From Bacteroidota bacterium (GTDB lineage: Bacteria; Bacteroidota; Bacteroidia; UBA4408), in contig JADKCP010000001.1 of the NCBI GenBank assembly GCA_016718805.1, positions 980,001 to 1,044,000 on the forward strand: a stretch of 64,000 nt of DNA. Direction: 5' to 3'. This document shows, piece by piece, positions 24,744 through 34,008 of this stretch; within the stretch, counting starts at the first letter, position 1, and each line of letters opens with the position of its first letter. Made by a program: the position numbers and the translations under genes. The notes beneath the pieces were generated by a model. It did not search any database. It saw only the letters and a list, made by a program, of their open reading frames with translations, and was not told the origin of the DNA.

Positions 24744-27700
24744 TTGGCAACAAATAAAAAATCACAAAGAATTAGTTTTTCTTCGCTGAAAAATCAGATC
24801 CCTTATCCTGATTTTTTGGATATACAACTGAAGTCATTTCAGGATTTTTTTCAATTAGAAACTACTCCCGAAAACCGTCAGGACGAAGGATTATTTAAGG
24901 TATTTTCTGAAAATTTCCCGATTTCTGATGCCCGAAATAATTTCGTGTTGGAGTTCATCGATTATTTTGTTGATCCACCGCGTTATTCCATTGAGGAGTG
25001 TATTGAACGAGGATTAACTTACAGCGTACCGCTAAAGGCGAAGTTAAAATTATATTGCACCGATCCTGAACACGAAGATTTTGAAACCATAGTACAGGAT
25101 GTGTATTTGGGAACAATCCCATACATGACTCCGAAGGGTACTTTTGTTATCAATGGAGCAGAACGCGTAATTGTATCTCAATTGCATCGTTCACCCGGTG
25201 TATTTTTTGGTCAAAGCCGCCATGCAAATGGAACCAAGCTTTATTCTGCCAGAGTAATTCCATTTAAGGGCTCTTGGATCGAATTCGCAACGGATATAAA
25301 TTCGGTAATGTATGCTTACATCGACCGTAAAAAGAAGCTTCCGGTAACTACCTTATTGCGTGCAATAGGATATGAAAGCGACAAGGATATTTTAGAAATA
25401 TTCAACCTTGCCGACGAAATGAAGGTTAGCAAAACAGGTATAAAAGCAGCGATTGGCCGTAAATTGGCTGCGCGTGTTTTGAAAACTTGGATTGAGGATT
25501 TCGTAGATGAAGATACAGGTGAAGTAGTTTCTATTGAACGTAACGAAGTAATTATTGACCGTGAAACTGTAATTGACAAAGATCATTTAGACTTAATTCT
25601 AGATGCGAATGTGAAGTCAATTATTTTACATAAGGAATCAGTAAATTCAGCTGATTACGCAATCATTTATAATACACTTCAAAAAGATACTTCCAACTCA
25701 GAGAAGGAAGCAGTTGAACATATTTATCGCCAATTGCGTAATGCCGAACCACCGGATGAGGAAACCGCACGTGGTATTATTGATAAATTATTTTTCTCTG
25801 ATAAACGTTATGACCTTGGTGAAGTAGGACGTTTCCGTATCAACAAAAAGTTGAAGATGGATACTCCTGATGATGTAAAGGTATTAACTAAGCAAGATAT
25901 CATAGCCATCATTAAGTACTTGATTGAATTGATCAATTCAAAAGCTGATGTGGATGATATTGACCACTTGAGTAATCGTCGTGTACGTACCGTTGGAGAG
26001 CAATTATACTCTCAATTTGGTGTTGGACTTTCACGTATGGCTCGTACCATTCGTGAGCGTATGAACGTTCGAGATAACGAGGTATTTACACCTACAGATT
26101 TGATTAATGCTAAAACATTGTCATCTGTTATTAACTCATTCTTTGGAACCAATCAGCTTTCTCAATTCATGGATCAAACCAATCCATTGGCTGAGATTAC
26201 ACATAAGCGCAGATTGTCGGCACTCGGGCCAGGTGGTTTGAGTCGCGAGCGTGCAGGATTTGAGGTGCGTGACGTTCACTACACCCACTACGGACGCTTG
26301 TGTACAATTGAAACACCGGAAGGACCAAACATTGGTTTGATTTCTTCTTTATGTGTATTTGCAAAAATCAACCGATTAGGATTTATTGAAACACCGTACC
26401 GAGAAATTAAGGAAGGTAAGGTTAATTTCAATTTAGAACCGGTTTACTTAAGTGCAGAGCAAGAGCATGGAAAAACAATTGCGCAAGCGATTGCCGATAT
26501 CGATGACAAAGGAAACCTTCATGCAGTGCGCGTAAAAGCACGTTTCGAAGGAGATTTTCCAGTGGTTGATCCAAACCAAGTTGATTTAATGGACGTAGCT
26601 CCAAATCAAATTGCTTCGATTGCGGCTTCACTTATTCCATTTCTTGAACATGATGATGCCAACCGTGCGCTCATGGGATCAAACATGCAACGTCAAGCAG
26701 TACCATTATTACGTCCAGAGGCTCCAATTGTTGGAACCGGATTGGAACCGTTGGTTGCTAAAGACAGCCGCGTTTTGATTAATGCAGAAGGTAACGGTGT
26801 GGTTGAATATGTTGACGCTAACGAAATTGTTATCCGTTACAATCGTTCAGAAAATGATCGATTGGTAAGTTTTGATGATGATACAAAATCGTATAAACTA
26901 ACGAAGTTCCGTAAGACTAACCAAAATACCTGTATCAACTTGAAGCCAATTGTGGCTAAAGGCGAAAAGGTTTCTAAAGGGCAGGTTTTATGTGAAGGTT
27001 ATGCCACACAAAATGGTGAACTTGCTTTAGGGCGAAACCTTAAAGTAGCATTCATGCCTTGGAAGGGTTATAACTTTGAGGATGCGATTGTAATTAGCGA
27101 GCGTGTTGTTAGAGAAGATATATTTACTTCTGTGCACGTTGATGAGTATACCTTAGAAGTTCGTGATACTAAACGAGGATTGGAAGAGTTAACTGCAGAT
27201 ATTCCGAATGTGAGTGAAGAAGCTACCAAAGATTTAGATGGTAACGGATTAATTCGTGTTGGAGCTGAAGTGAAGGAAGGCGATATTTTGATTGGTAAAA
27301 TTACTCCGAAAGGGGAAACTGATCCTTCACCGGAAGAAAAGTTATTACGTGCGATATTTGGTGATAAAGCAGGAGATGTTAAAGATGCTTCGTTAAAGGC
27401 ACCACCCTCATTGAAAGGTGTTGTAATTGATAAAAAATTATTCTCACGAGTTATCAAGGATCGTAAAATGAAGGCTGATGAAAAGCCTTTGTTAAGCAAA
27501 ATTGATGAGGAGATGAATAAGGAAGTAGCTGTGTTGAAAGCTAAATTGGTGGATAAATTATTTGCTTTAACCAATGGAAAAACTTCACAGGGAGTGATGA
27601 ACAACTACAAAGAAGTTATCATTGCTAAGGGAACTAAATTTTCGCAAAAAGTATTGAGCGGAATTGAGTATGCCAACATCAATCCAGGTAAATGGACCAC

Positions 27701-28553
27701 TGATAAGGATACCAATGAATTGATTAAAATTTTGGTGCATAACTATACCATTAAAGCAAACGATATTTTAGGTGCTTACAAGCGCAAGAAATTTGCTTTA
27801 ACAGTAGGAGATGAGCTACCTGCAGGAATTGTTCAATTGGCTAAAATTTACATCGCTAAAAAACGTAAGTTAAAAGTGGGTGATAAAATGGCTGGTCGCC
27901 ACGGAAACAAGGGTATTGTTGCACGTATTGTACGTGATGAAGACATGCCTTTCCTTGACGATGGAACTCCTGTTGATATTGTATTGAATCCGCTGGGTGT
28001 ACCTTCTCGTATGAACTTGGGTCAGATTTATGAAACTGTGTTGGCTTGGGCAGGCGAAAAATTAGGAGAGCGTTATTTTACTCCGATTTTCGATGGTGCT
28101 ACATTGGAAGACATTGATTCAATTACTGACAAAGCTGGTTTACCTCGATTTGGGCGTACTTATTTGACAGATGGCGGTACAGGTGAGAAGTTTGACCAAC
28201 CGGCTACTGTAGGTATTATTTACATGCTTAAATTAGGTCACATGGTGGATGATAAGATGCATGCCCGTTCAATTGGACCATACTCGTTGATTACTCAACA
28301 ACCGTTAGGTGGTAAGGCTCAATTTGGAGGTCAGCGTTTTGGTGAGATGGAGGTTTGGGCATTAGAAGCATTCGGTGCTGCTAATATCCTACAAGAAATC
28401 TTAACCATTAAGTCGGATGACGTAATTGGCCGTGCTAAAGCATACGAAGCAATTGTAAAAGGCGATCCAATGCCAACACCGGGAATTCCGGAATCATTCA
28501 ATGTATTATTGCATGAATTAAGAGGCTTGGGATTAAATATTACCTTGGATTAA
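24744..28553 (+). CDS. rpoB: DNA-directed RNA polymerase subunit beta
   Basis: A 1269-residue catalytic subunit. Conserved blocks include 'GVFFGQSRHANGTKLYSARVIPFKGSW' (in parts), the rifampicin-region core 'SQFMDQTNPLAEITHKRRLSALGPGGL', 'HYGRLCTIETPEGPNIGLI', and the C-terminal 'GGKAQFGGQRFGEMEVWALEAFGA'. The rifampicin pocket has Asp and His at the usual sites. It starts at TTG (MATNKKSQRISF). A strong terminator follows and rpoC is not downstream, an unusual break of the rpoBC pair. Confidence 0.97.
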   Translation: MATNKKSQRISFSSLKNQIPYPDFLDIQLKSFQDFFQLETTPENRQDEGLFKVFSENFPISDARNNFVLEFIDYFVDPPRYSIEECIERGLTYSVPLKAKLKLYCTDPEHEDFETIVQDVYLGTIPYMTPKGTFVINGAERVIVSQLHRSPGVFFGQSRHANGTKLYSARVIPFKGSWIEFATDINSVMYAYIDRKKKLPVTTLLRAIGYESDKDILEIFNLADEMKVSKTGIKAAIGRKLAARVLKTWIEDFVDEDTGEVVSIERNEVIIDRETVIDKDHLDLILDANVKSIILHKESVNSADYAIIYNTLQKDTSNSEKEAVEHIYRQLRNAEPPDEETARGIIDKLFFSDKRYDLGEVGRFRINKKLKMDTPDDVKVLTKQDIIAIIKYLIELINSKADVDDIDHLSNRRVRTVGEQLYSQFGVGLSRMARTIRERMNVRDNEVFTPTDLINAKTLSSVINSFFGTNQLSQFMDQTNPLAEITHKRRLSALGPGGLSRERAGFEVRDVHYTHYGRLCTIETPEGPNIGLISSLCVFAKINRLGFIETPYREIKEGKVNFNLEPVYLSAEQEHGKTIAQAIADIDDKGNLHAVRVKARFEGDFPVVDPNQVDLMDVAPNQIASIAASLIPFLEHDDANRALMGSNMQRQAVPLLRPEAPIVGTGLEPLVAKDSRVLINAEGNGVVEYVDANEIVIRYNRSENDRLVSFDDDTKSYKLTKFRKTNQNTCINLKPIVAKGEKVSKGQVLCEGYATQNGELALGRNLKVAFMPWKGYNFEDAIVISERVVREDIFTSVHVDEYTLEVRDTKRGLEELTADIPNVSEEATKDLDGNGLIRVGAEVKEGDILIGKITPKGETDPSPEEKLLRAIFGDKAGDVKDASLKAPPSLKGVVIDKKLFSRVIKDRKMKADEKPLLSKIDEEMNKEVAVLKAKLVDKLFALTNGKTSQGVMNNYKEVIIAKGTKFSQKVLSGIEYANINPGKWTTDKDTNELIKILVHNYTIKANDILGAYKRKKFALTVGDELPAGIVQLAKIYIAKKRKLKVGDKMAGRHGNKGIVARIVRDEDMPFLDDGTPVDIVLNPLGVPSRMNLGQIYETVLAWAGEKLGERYFTPIFDGATLEDIDSITDKAGLPRFGRTYLTDGGTGEKFDQPATVGIIYMLKLGHMVDDKMHARSIGPYSLITQQPLGGKAQFGGQRFGEMEVWALEAFGAANILQEILTIKSDDVIGRAKAYEAIVKGDPMPTPGIPESFNVLLHELRGLGLNITLD

Positions 28554-28574
28554 TTTGTTTGTTTATTAAAAGAG

Positions 28575-28608
28575 AAGCTGTTCTGCAGAAATGTGGAACG
28601 GCTTTTTT
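28575..28608 (+). terminator. Intrinsic terminator after rpoB
   Basis: AAGCTGTTC (28575-28583) pairs with GAACGGCTT (28596-28604), including one G-T pair, and is followed by TTTTTT. It lies 20 bases after the rpoB stop and closes the tuf-to-rpoB operon. Confidence 0.88.
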
Positions 28609-28671
28609 GTTGAGTCACAGATAGCTGGAGCAATTGGTCGAATAGTTTCGCTTTTCGATTTTTGAATATGC

Positions 28672-28679
28672 TAGTTTTG
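28672..28679 (+). promoter_or_regulatory. Putative -7 promoter element
   Basis: TAGTTTTG fits TAnnTTTG and lies 27 nt before the ATG at 28706, downstream of the rpoB terminator. It marks a new transcription unit. Confidence 0.45.
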
Positions 28680-28705
28680 AATTAAATCAAATTAAAAAAA
28701 TCAAA

Positions 28706-29611
28706 ATGACACGAATGAAATTTTACTTCACGATAATTTGTTTCTGTTTACTTTTTAATTGCACCCAAAATGCAAGTGCTCAAATCGTACTGGAAAACAG
28801 TTACGACACAGCTTCTTATTCGCTATCCTATGTAAGATTGCAGCATAACGGTGAAAAATATGTGGCTATTCGTCATTCAAATTTTTCTAGTGCGTATCAG
28901 AGCATGAAGTTTTATAACTTAAATCATTCGATTTGGAAAACAATTAATTTGAGCTCTTTGCCGATAATTACAGGCCCCTTTGGAGGAAGCAGTCGTGCAA
29001 TATTGTTTGTTTCGGATAGCTTATTTGCAACAGACACTCTAATAGAATTTATGTATTCAATTTCATATGGTGATACAATTCCGGGTAGCGGTGGTGGTGC
29101 TGTGTTTTCAAATATGTACACCTATATTTATAATGAGAACTTGACTTCAATTTTTTCAGATAATGTTGGTCTTTATAATGGCAACTATTCCGGTTTTCCA
29201 GAAGAAAAGTGGCCAATAATAAACACAACACAAGGTACTAAAATGATATTAAATTCTACTTATCCATTATTTCAAGCAAAAGTTTATAGTTTGCCTGGAA
29301 TTTACATTAACGCCAATAAGAGCTATGTTTTGGATCAAGCACAAGTTCCCGAATCGGCTGAAAAAATGAATATTTATCCCAACCCTAGTAGTGACTATAC
29401 AATTGTTAGTTATTCCTTACCCAAAGATGTCGAAACAGCAAAAATGGTATTTTATGATTTGAATGGGAAAATGGTAAAATCATTTACAATTGATCATACT
29501 TTTACCAATTTGAGATTGTCTGTTTATGATTTGAACACCGGTTCCTATTACTGCCAGGTTGAAGGAGAAAACAGAGTGCTATCAGGTAAAAAATTAATTA
29601 AGATAAATTAA
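28706..29611 (+). CDS. T9SS-secreted protein of unknown function
   Basis: A 301-residue protein. An N-terminal signal peptide (KFYFTIICFCLLFNCTQNASA/Q) precedes about 190 residues I do not recognise, rich in Tyr and Ser. The C-terminal ~80 residues form a T9SS sorting domain: 'NIYPNPSSDYTIVSYSL', 'VFYDLNGKMVKSF', then 'TGSYYCQVEGENRVLSGKKLIKI'. An ATG at 28715 is a possible alternative start. It occupies the position where rpoC would be expected. Confidence 0.8.
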   Translation: MTRMKFYFTIICFCLLFNCTQNASAQIVLENSYDTASYSLSYVRLQHNGEKYVAIRHSNFSSAYQSMKFYNLNHSIWKTINLSSLPIITGPFGGSSRAILFVSDSLFATDTLIEFMYSISYGDTIPGSGGGAVFSNMYTYIYNENLTSIFSDNVGLYNGNYSGFPEEKWPIINTTQGTKMILNSTYPLFQAKVYSLPGIYINANKSYVLDQAQVPESAEKMNIYPNPSSDYTIVSYSLPKDVETAKMVFYDLNGKMVKSFTIDHTFTNLRLSVYDLNTGSYYCQVEGENRVLSGKKLIKIN

Positions 29612-29690
29612 AAGTTAGCACCGTTTTTATATCCGACCTTCAACTTACCCATATGCATTCTGACTGTATTTTATAAAATAATAATAAACA

Positions 29691-29727
29691 AAAGGCCTGA
29701 ATATAGTGTGTTCAGGCCTTTTTGTTT
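29691..29727. terminator. Bidirectional intrinsic terminator
   Basis: AAAGGCCTGAA (29691-29701) pairs with TTCAGGCCTTT (29711-29721). T-runs on both strands let it serve both the T9SS gene upstream and the convergent ABC-F gene. Confidence 0.88.
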
Positions 29728-29757
29728 ATTATTTAAGTTTGATTCATAGAATAAAAT

Positions 29758-31380
29758 TTACGCATTCACTGCATACAATTCATCTCTCAATGATTTAATT
29801 TTTTCATCGGTTATATACTCATCATAAGTTATTCGCTTATCGATGATTCCATTCGGTGATATTTCAATGATGCGATTAGCAATGGTTTCAGTAAACTGAT
29901 GATCGTGTGAGGCAAATAAAATATTCCCTTTGAAATCAATTAAGGAATTGTTTAATGCAGTAATGCTTTCCAAATCGAGGTGGTTGGTAGGTTGGTCAAG
30001 TACGAGTGTATTGGCGCTATCCAGCATCATTTTAGCAATTAAGCAACGCACTTTTTCTCCACCACTCAACACCTTGCATTTCTTTAATGAATCTTCACCC
30101 GAAAAAAGCATTTTACCCAAAAAGCTACGAATCCAGCTTTCATCTTTTTCTTCGGAGTATTGAGCCAGCCAATCAACCAAATTTAAATCAACATTAAAGT
30201 AATGCTGGTTGTTTTTTGGGAAGTAGGATTGTGCACTAGTGCCACCCCAACGAAAATCGCCTGAATCTTGCGTTTGTTCACCCGTAATAATATCGAAGAA
30301 GGTAGAAACAGCAAAAGCTTCTTTACTTATAAATGCTATTTTATCGCCACTTTCGATGGTGAAATTTAGGTCTTTATACAGTTCCACTCCATCTATTTTT
30401 TTGCGCAAATTTTTTACCTCAAAAATTTGATTACGAGTTTCTGCTTTAGTTTTAAAATTAATGTAAGGATAGCGACGTGACGAAGGTTTAATTTCTTCAA
30501 AAACCAATTTATCCAATAATTTTTTACGCGAAGTTGCTTGCCTCGATTTCGAAGCATTTGCGCTAAAGCGGGCTACAAAGGATTCCAATTCTTTTTTCTT
30601 GTCCTCTGTTTTTTTATTGGCATCTTGTTTTTGCTTCAGAATTAACTGACTGCTTTCATACCAGAAAGTATAATTCCCTGTAAACACATTTATCTGATTA
30701 TAATCAATATCGGCAATATGGGTACAAACAGCGTCAATAAAGTGTCGGTCGTGACTTACAACAATTACTGTATTTTTAAATTCGCTCAAAAAGTTTTCAA
30801 GCCATAAAATAGTTTCAACATCCAAGTTATTGGTTGGCTCATCCAAGAGCAATACATCGGGATTACCAAAAATAGCTTGCGCAAGTAACACACGAACTTT
30901 TTCGCTACCGCTTAACTCTTTCATCAATTTAAAATGCAGCTCTTCTTTAATTCCCAAGCCACTTAAAAGTTCAGATGCATCCGATTCGGCGTCCCATCCG
31001 TTCATTTCAGCAAAATTGCTTTCGAGCTCGGCAGCACGCATTCCATCTTTATCGCTAAAATCTGCCTTAGCATAAATAGCATCTTTTTCAACAATTATAT
31101 CGTACAATTTGCGGTTCCCCATAATCACGGTTTTTTGAACCTGTATATCATCAAACGCATGCTGATTTTGATTCAAGAAGGAGAGACGTGCACCCGGAGT
31201 CATAATTACACTTCCTTGTTGTGCCTCAATTTCACCGGATAGAATTTTAAGAAAAGTTGATTTTCCAGCCCCGTTTGCACCAATTAAACCATAACAATTT
31301 CCGGGAGTAAAATTGATACTCACTTTTTCGAACAATACTTTTTTGCCGTATTGAAGGGTGATTCCGCTTGTACTAATCAT
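29758..31380 (-). CDS. ybiT: ABC-F ATPase, YbiT type, with degenerate second ATP site
   Basis: A 540-residue soluble twin-ABC protein acting on ribosomes. NBD1 is intact: Walker A 'GANGAGKST', signature 'LSGSEKVRVLLAQ', Walker B 'LLLDEPTNNLD'. The linker 'SFVARFSANASKSRQATSR' is diagnostic of the YbiT branch. NBD2 keeps the signature (LSGGEKVRC) and 'SHDHQF'. Its Walker A position reads 'ISKEAFAVSTFFD', with no GK[ST]. Its Walker B reads 'LVLDQPTNHLD', with the catalytic Glu replaced by Gln (codon CAA at 29992-29994). Site 2 therefore probably binds or hydrolyses ATP poorly. From memory, Bacteroidota homologs may share the weak Walker A, but I cannot check the Gln. Confidence 0.93.
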   Translation of the reverse strand: MISTSGITLQYGKKVLFEKVSINFTPGNCYGLIGANGAGKSTFLKILSGEIEAQQGSVIMTPGARLSFLNQNQHAFDDIQVQKTVIMGNRKLYDIIVEKDAIYAKADFSDKDGMRAAELESNFAEMNGWDAESDASELLSGLGIKEELHFKLMKELSGSEKVRVLLAQAIFGNPDVLLLDEPTNNLDVETILWLENFLSEFKNTVIVVSHDRHFIDAVCTHIADIDYNQINVFTGNYTFWYESSQLILKQKQDANKKTEDKKKELESFVARFSANASKSRQATSRKKLLDKLVFEEIKPSSRRYPYINFKTKAETRNQIFEVKNLRKKIDGVELYKDLNFTIESGDKIAFISKEAFAVSTFFDIITGEQTQDSGDFRWGGTSAQSYFPKNNQHYFNVDLNLVDWLAQYSEEKDESWIRSFLGKMLFSGEDSLKKCKVLSGGEKVRCLIAKMMLDSANTLVLDQPTNHLDLESITALNNSLIDFKGNILFASHDHQFTETIANRIIEISPNGIIDKRITYDEYITDEKIKSLRDELYAVNA

Positions 31381-31403
31381 TTTTCGTTAAAAATTTGAGG
31401 GCG

Positions 31404-31411
31404 CAAAAGTA
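31404..31411 (-). promoter_or_regulatory. Putative -7 promoter element of the ABC-F gene
   Basis: TACTTTTG on the minus strand ends 23 nt upstream of the ABC-F ATG. It is a full match to TAnnTTTG. Confidence 0.45.
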
Positions 31412-31458
31412 AGCTTTTTAAACGAGCAAAAAGTGGTGAATTGTAAATAGTTTAAGGA

Positions 31459-32055
31459 TTATAATCCTTTGCGAATAGGAAAAACCTTATTTAGTAAGCT
31501 ATTGCGGTTATACATATTACTGTAGCGAATCTGATTGGCTTCTTTTACATCTTCAACCGAATAAAAAGCATTAGGATTATAAAGATCGATAAGGTTGATG
31601 ATGTTATCGACTTCCTTTCTTTTCAACACAATAAAAATCAATTTAACCGGACCCCTAGCACCTTGGCCATCGAGAACAGTTAATCCGAAATTTGCTTGTT
31701 TGATATGTTCAATCAATTTTTCACAATCTTGATTCGTAATAATGCGCATTACTTGATTGCCTATTGCTAACTTTTCTTCGATGGCCAAACCTAAATATAT
31801 TCCGGTTGCATAACCACCAGCCCAAGCAATGTAGCTGGCAAGGTTATGAAGATTTTTCAATATAGAGCTGATTGCGAAAAGCCAAATAAGCACTTCAAAA
31901 AATCCTATAAAAGGCACAATTTGTTTTTTACCTTTTGAAGCCAACACACTGCGCAAGGTTCCCAATGTAACATCGGTCATGCGTGCCGCAAATATCAACA
32001 AAGGAAAAAGCACCCAATCGTAAAATGTTCCACTTAGCAAATCAAAAAGTAGCAT
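31459..32055 (-). CDS. Membrane protein with DUF2179-type C-terminal domain (UPF0316-like)
   Basis: About 198 residues from the ATG at 32055 (MLLFDLLSGTFYDW), which sits one base after the ubiA stop (TAA-T-ATG) and so indicates translational coupling. Three to four hydrophobic helices occupy the first ~110 residues ('ARMTDVTLGTLRSVLASKGKKQIV', 'EVLIWLFAISSIL'). A soluble DUF2179-like domain follows (VMRIITNQDCEKLIEHI, 'VLDGQGARGPVKLIFIVLKRKEV'). Function unknown. A longer frame starting at 32112 would overlap ubiA and is less likely. Confidence 0.8.
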   Translation of the reverse strand: MLLFDLLSGTFYDWVLFPLLIFAARMTDVTLGTLRSVLASKGKKQIVPFIGFFEVLIWLFAISSILKNLHNLASYIAWAGGYATGIYLGLAIEEKLAIGNQVMRIITNQDCEKLIEHIKQANFGLTVLDGQGARGPVKLIFIVLKRKEVDNIINLIDLYNPNAFYSVEDVKEANQIRYSNMYNRNSLLNKVFPIRKGL

Positions 32056-32056
32056 A

Positions 32057-32920
32057 TTAAAATATAAAATCAAGAATGAAAAATACTGCAAAAACAACGC
32101 TAGCAACACCATTGGTAGTGAAAAAAGCGAGGTTGATTTTACTTAAATCATTGGCTTTAACAAGGCTGTGTTGATACAATAATAACGCAATAAATAGCAC
32201 AAGACCAATTTTGTAATAAAGTCCGAATAATGGATTAAATGCAGGTATAAGTAGCAGTGTTGCGCAAACTAAATGGAAGACAGAAGCTAAGGTAAGTGCA
32301 TTTTTTTTGCCAATTATTACAGGTATTGATTGCAGGTTATGTTGCTTGTCAAACTCTTCATCCTGCAATGCATAAATAATATCAAAACCACTCACCCAAA
32401 ACAGCACAGCGAATGAAAAATACAAGGGAATACTGTTAAAGGAACCTGTAACTGCCAAATATGCTCCAATTGGTGCAAGTGCTAAACCTGTTCCTAAAAC
32501 TAAGTGACAAAGCGCAGTAAATCGTTTGGTATAACTATAACCCAGCACAACCAATAAGGCAATTGGAGATAGATAAAAGCAAAGTGGATTAATGAAGTAA
32601 GTACAGCTAATAAATAATACACAGTTAGCAATAACAAAATACAAAGCAGATGAAGGCTGAATTACGCCGGAAGGAATTTCGCGTACAAAAGTGCGAGGAT
32701 TTATTTTGTCGATATGGCGATCAATATAGCGATTAAAGGCCATTGCAGCGCTTCTTGCGAAAACCATACAAGCAATTACGAGTATCAATAAGTTATAATT
32801 AACTACTCCAAGTTTGTTTTGTGTTCCAAGTAAAAAGCCAATGATAGCAAAGGGTAGCGCAAAAACAGTATGGCTAAATTTGATGAGTGATAAGTAATTT
32901 TGAACAGTAACTTTTGGCAT
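32057..32920 (-). CDS. UbiA-family polyprenyltransferase (menaquinone/4-hydroxybenzoate type)
   Basis: A 287-residue multi-span inner-membrane enzyme that joins a polyprenyl chain to an aromatic ring. Both Asp-rich motifs are visible: 'NRYIDRHIDKINPRT' (NxxxDxxxD) and 'DIIYALQDEEFDKQHNL' (QDxxxD). About eight to nine hydrophobic helices fill the rest. In Bacteroidota, members of this branch are usually called 4-hydroxybenzoate polyprenyltransferase or MqnP of the futalosine menaquinone route. Which applies cannot be decided from this window. Confidence 0.88.
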   Translation of the reverse strand: MPKVTVQNYLSLIKFSHTVFALPFAIIGFLLGTQNKLGVVNYNLLILVIACMVFARSAAMAFNRYIDRHIDKINPRTFVREIPSGVIQPSSALYFVIANCVLFISCTYFINPLCFYLSPIALLVVLGYSYTKRFTALCHLVLGTGLALAPIGAYLAVTGSFNSIPLYFSFAVLFWVSGFDIIYALQDEEFDKQHNLQSIPVIIGKKNALTLASVFHLVCATLLLIPAFNPLFGLYYKIGLVLFIALLLYQHSLVKANDLSKINLAFFTTNGVASVVFAVFFILDFIF

Positions 32921-32941
32921 TTAACATGTAAAATTGAGGTG

Positions 32942-32949
32942 CAAAATTA
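32942..32949 (-). promoter_or_regulatory. Putative -7 promoter element of the ubiA unit
   Basis: TAATTTTG on the minus strand fits TAnnTTTG and ends 21 nt before the ubiA ATG. Confidence 0.42.
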
Positions 32950-33006
32950 ACAAAATAAGTCCTTCCTATTTTTAAAGCTTATCTTCGCAAGAAACATTTT
33001 ATTAAC

Positions 33007-33786
33007 GTGGCAGAACACATCACTAGTCTTCAAAATGCGAAGATTAAAAATATTGTAAAGTTGCAAAAGGCTTCAGAACGAAAGGAGCAAGGTAAATTTA
33101 TTATTGAGGGTATGCGCGAAATTGGTATAGCTCTCGCAGCCGGTATTAAGTTGCATTCCTTTTTTTTATGCAATGAAATGGGACACGATTTTCCTACCAT
33201 GCGAGCTGAAGTAGATAAATATACTGTTAGCAAAGAGGTTTTTGAAAAAATGGCCTATCGCGAAAACTCAGATGGTTGCTTGGCTGTAGCTGAAATTAAA
33301 CACAGTGAACTGAGTGAGATAAAGTTGAGTAATAATCCGTTTATTATTGTTTTAGAAGGAATTGAGAAACCGGGAAACTTAGGAGCAATATTGCGAACAG
33401 CAGATGCTGCACAAGTTGATGCTGTAATAATATGCGATCCTAAAACCGACATTTACAATCCCAATGTAATTCGTTCCAGTGTTGGTTGCGTTTTTACGAA
33501 TCAAGTGGTGGCTTGTACTTCAGAAGAGGCTTTACTTTTTTTATCTGAAAATTCTATATATAGCTATGCTGCGGCTTTAACTGCAAGCGATTTTTATCAG
33601 AAAACGGATATGGCAAAATCTTGTGCCATTGTGATGGGAACTGAAGCCGATGGCTTAAGTAGATTTTGGTTAGAGAAGGCCGACAAGCAAATAAAAATTG
33701 CCATGCGCGGTAAGATTGATTCACTCAATGTTTCAACAAGTTGTGCTGTGTTAGTTTTTGAAGCTATGAGGCAAAGAGGATATTAA
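33007..33786 (+). CDS. TrmH/SpoU-family RNA 2'-O-methyltransferase (RlmB-like)
   Basis: A 259-residue SPOUT enzyme that methylates a ribose in rRNA or tRNA with S-adenosylmethionine. The N-terminal substrate-binding domain starts 'ITSLQNAKIKNIVKLQKASERKEQGKFIIEG'-like (residues 4-35). The three SPOUT motifs are present: 'EKPGNLGAILRTADAA', 'IVMGTEADGLS' and 'SLNVSTSCAVLVFE'. It starts at GTG, with a TATCTTCG near-consensus -7 element upstream. The exact target base is unknown. Confidence 0.9.
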   Translation: MAEHITSLQNAKIKNIVKLQKASERKEQGKFIIEGMREIGIALAAGIKLHSFFLCNEMGHDFPTMRAEVDKYTVSKEVFEKMAYRENSDGCLAVAEIKHSELSEIKLSNNPFIIVLEGIEKPGNLGAILRTADAAQVDAVIICDPKTDIYNPNVIRSSVGCVFTNQVVACTSEEALLFLSENSIYSYAAALTASDFYQKTDMAKSCAIVMGTEADGLSRFWLEKADKQIKIAMRGKIDSLNVSTSCAVLVFEAMRQRGY

Positions 33787-33845
33787 TACCGGCTTTTACG
33801 TAGAAGAAAAAATTGATAATGATTTAAATTACGGCAATGAGCTAG

Positions 33846-34004
33846 TATTTGTTTATTGGCAACGTAGTAAACAACAATTCCATAACCGTCTCTGGCGGTA
33901 AAATGCATTTAACCTACGATTGGAGTCGTTTTCCTAAGGGAATTTATTTTGTGAAATTTAATTCGGATGTTGAATCAATTGTCCAAAAAATACTTTTGGA
34001 ATAA
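33846..34004 (+). pseudogene. Orphan T9SS C-terminal sorting-domain remnant
   Basis: After a stop at 33843-33845 the frame is open for about 52 codons: 'GNVVNNNSITVSGGKM', then 'LTYDWSRFPKGIYFVKFN', ending 'ESIVQKILLE'. This is the second half of a T9SS type A sorting domain with no signal peptide, no cargo and no good start codon. It probably survives from a deleted secreted-protein gene. It ends 4 bp from the convergent pntB stop. Confidence 0.75.
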
Positions 34005-34008
34005 ACTG

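Noticed and set aside
27068..27604. 178-codon antisense frame inside rpoB
   Set aside because: It mirrors conserved rpoB codons and has no domain of its own. Other long antisense frames in rpoB, pntAA and the giant gene are shadows too.
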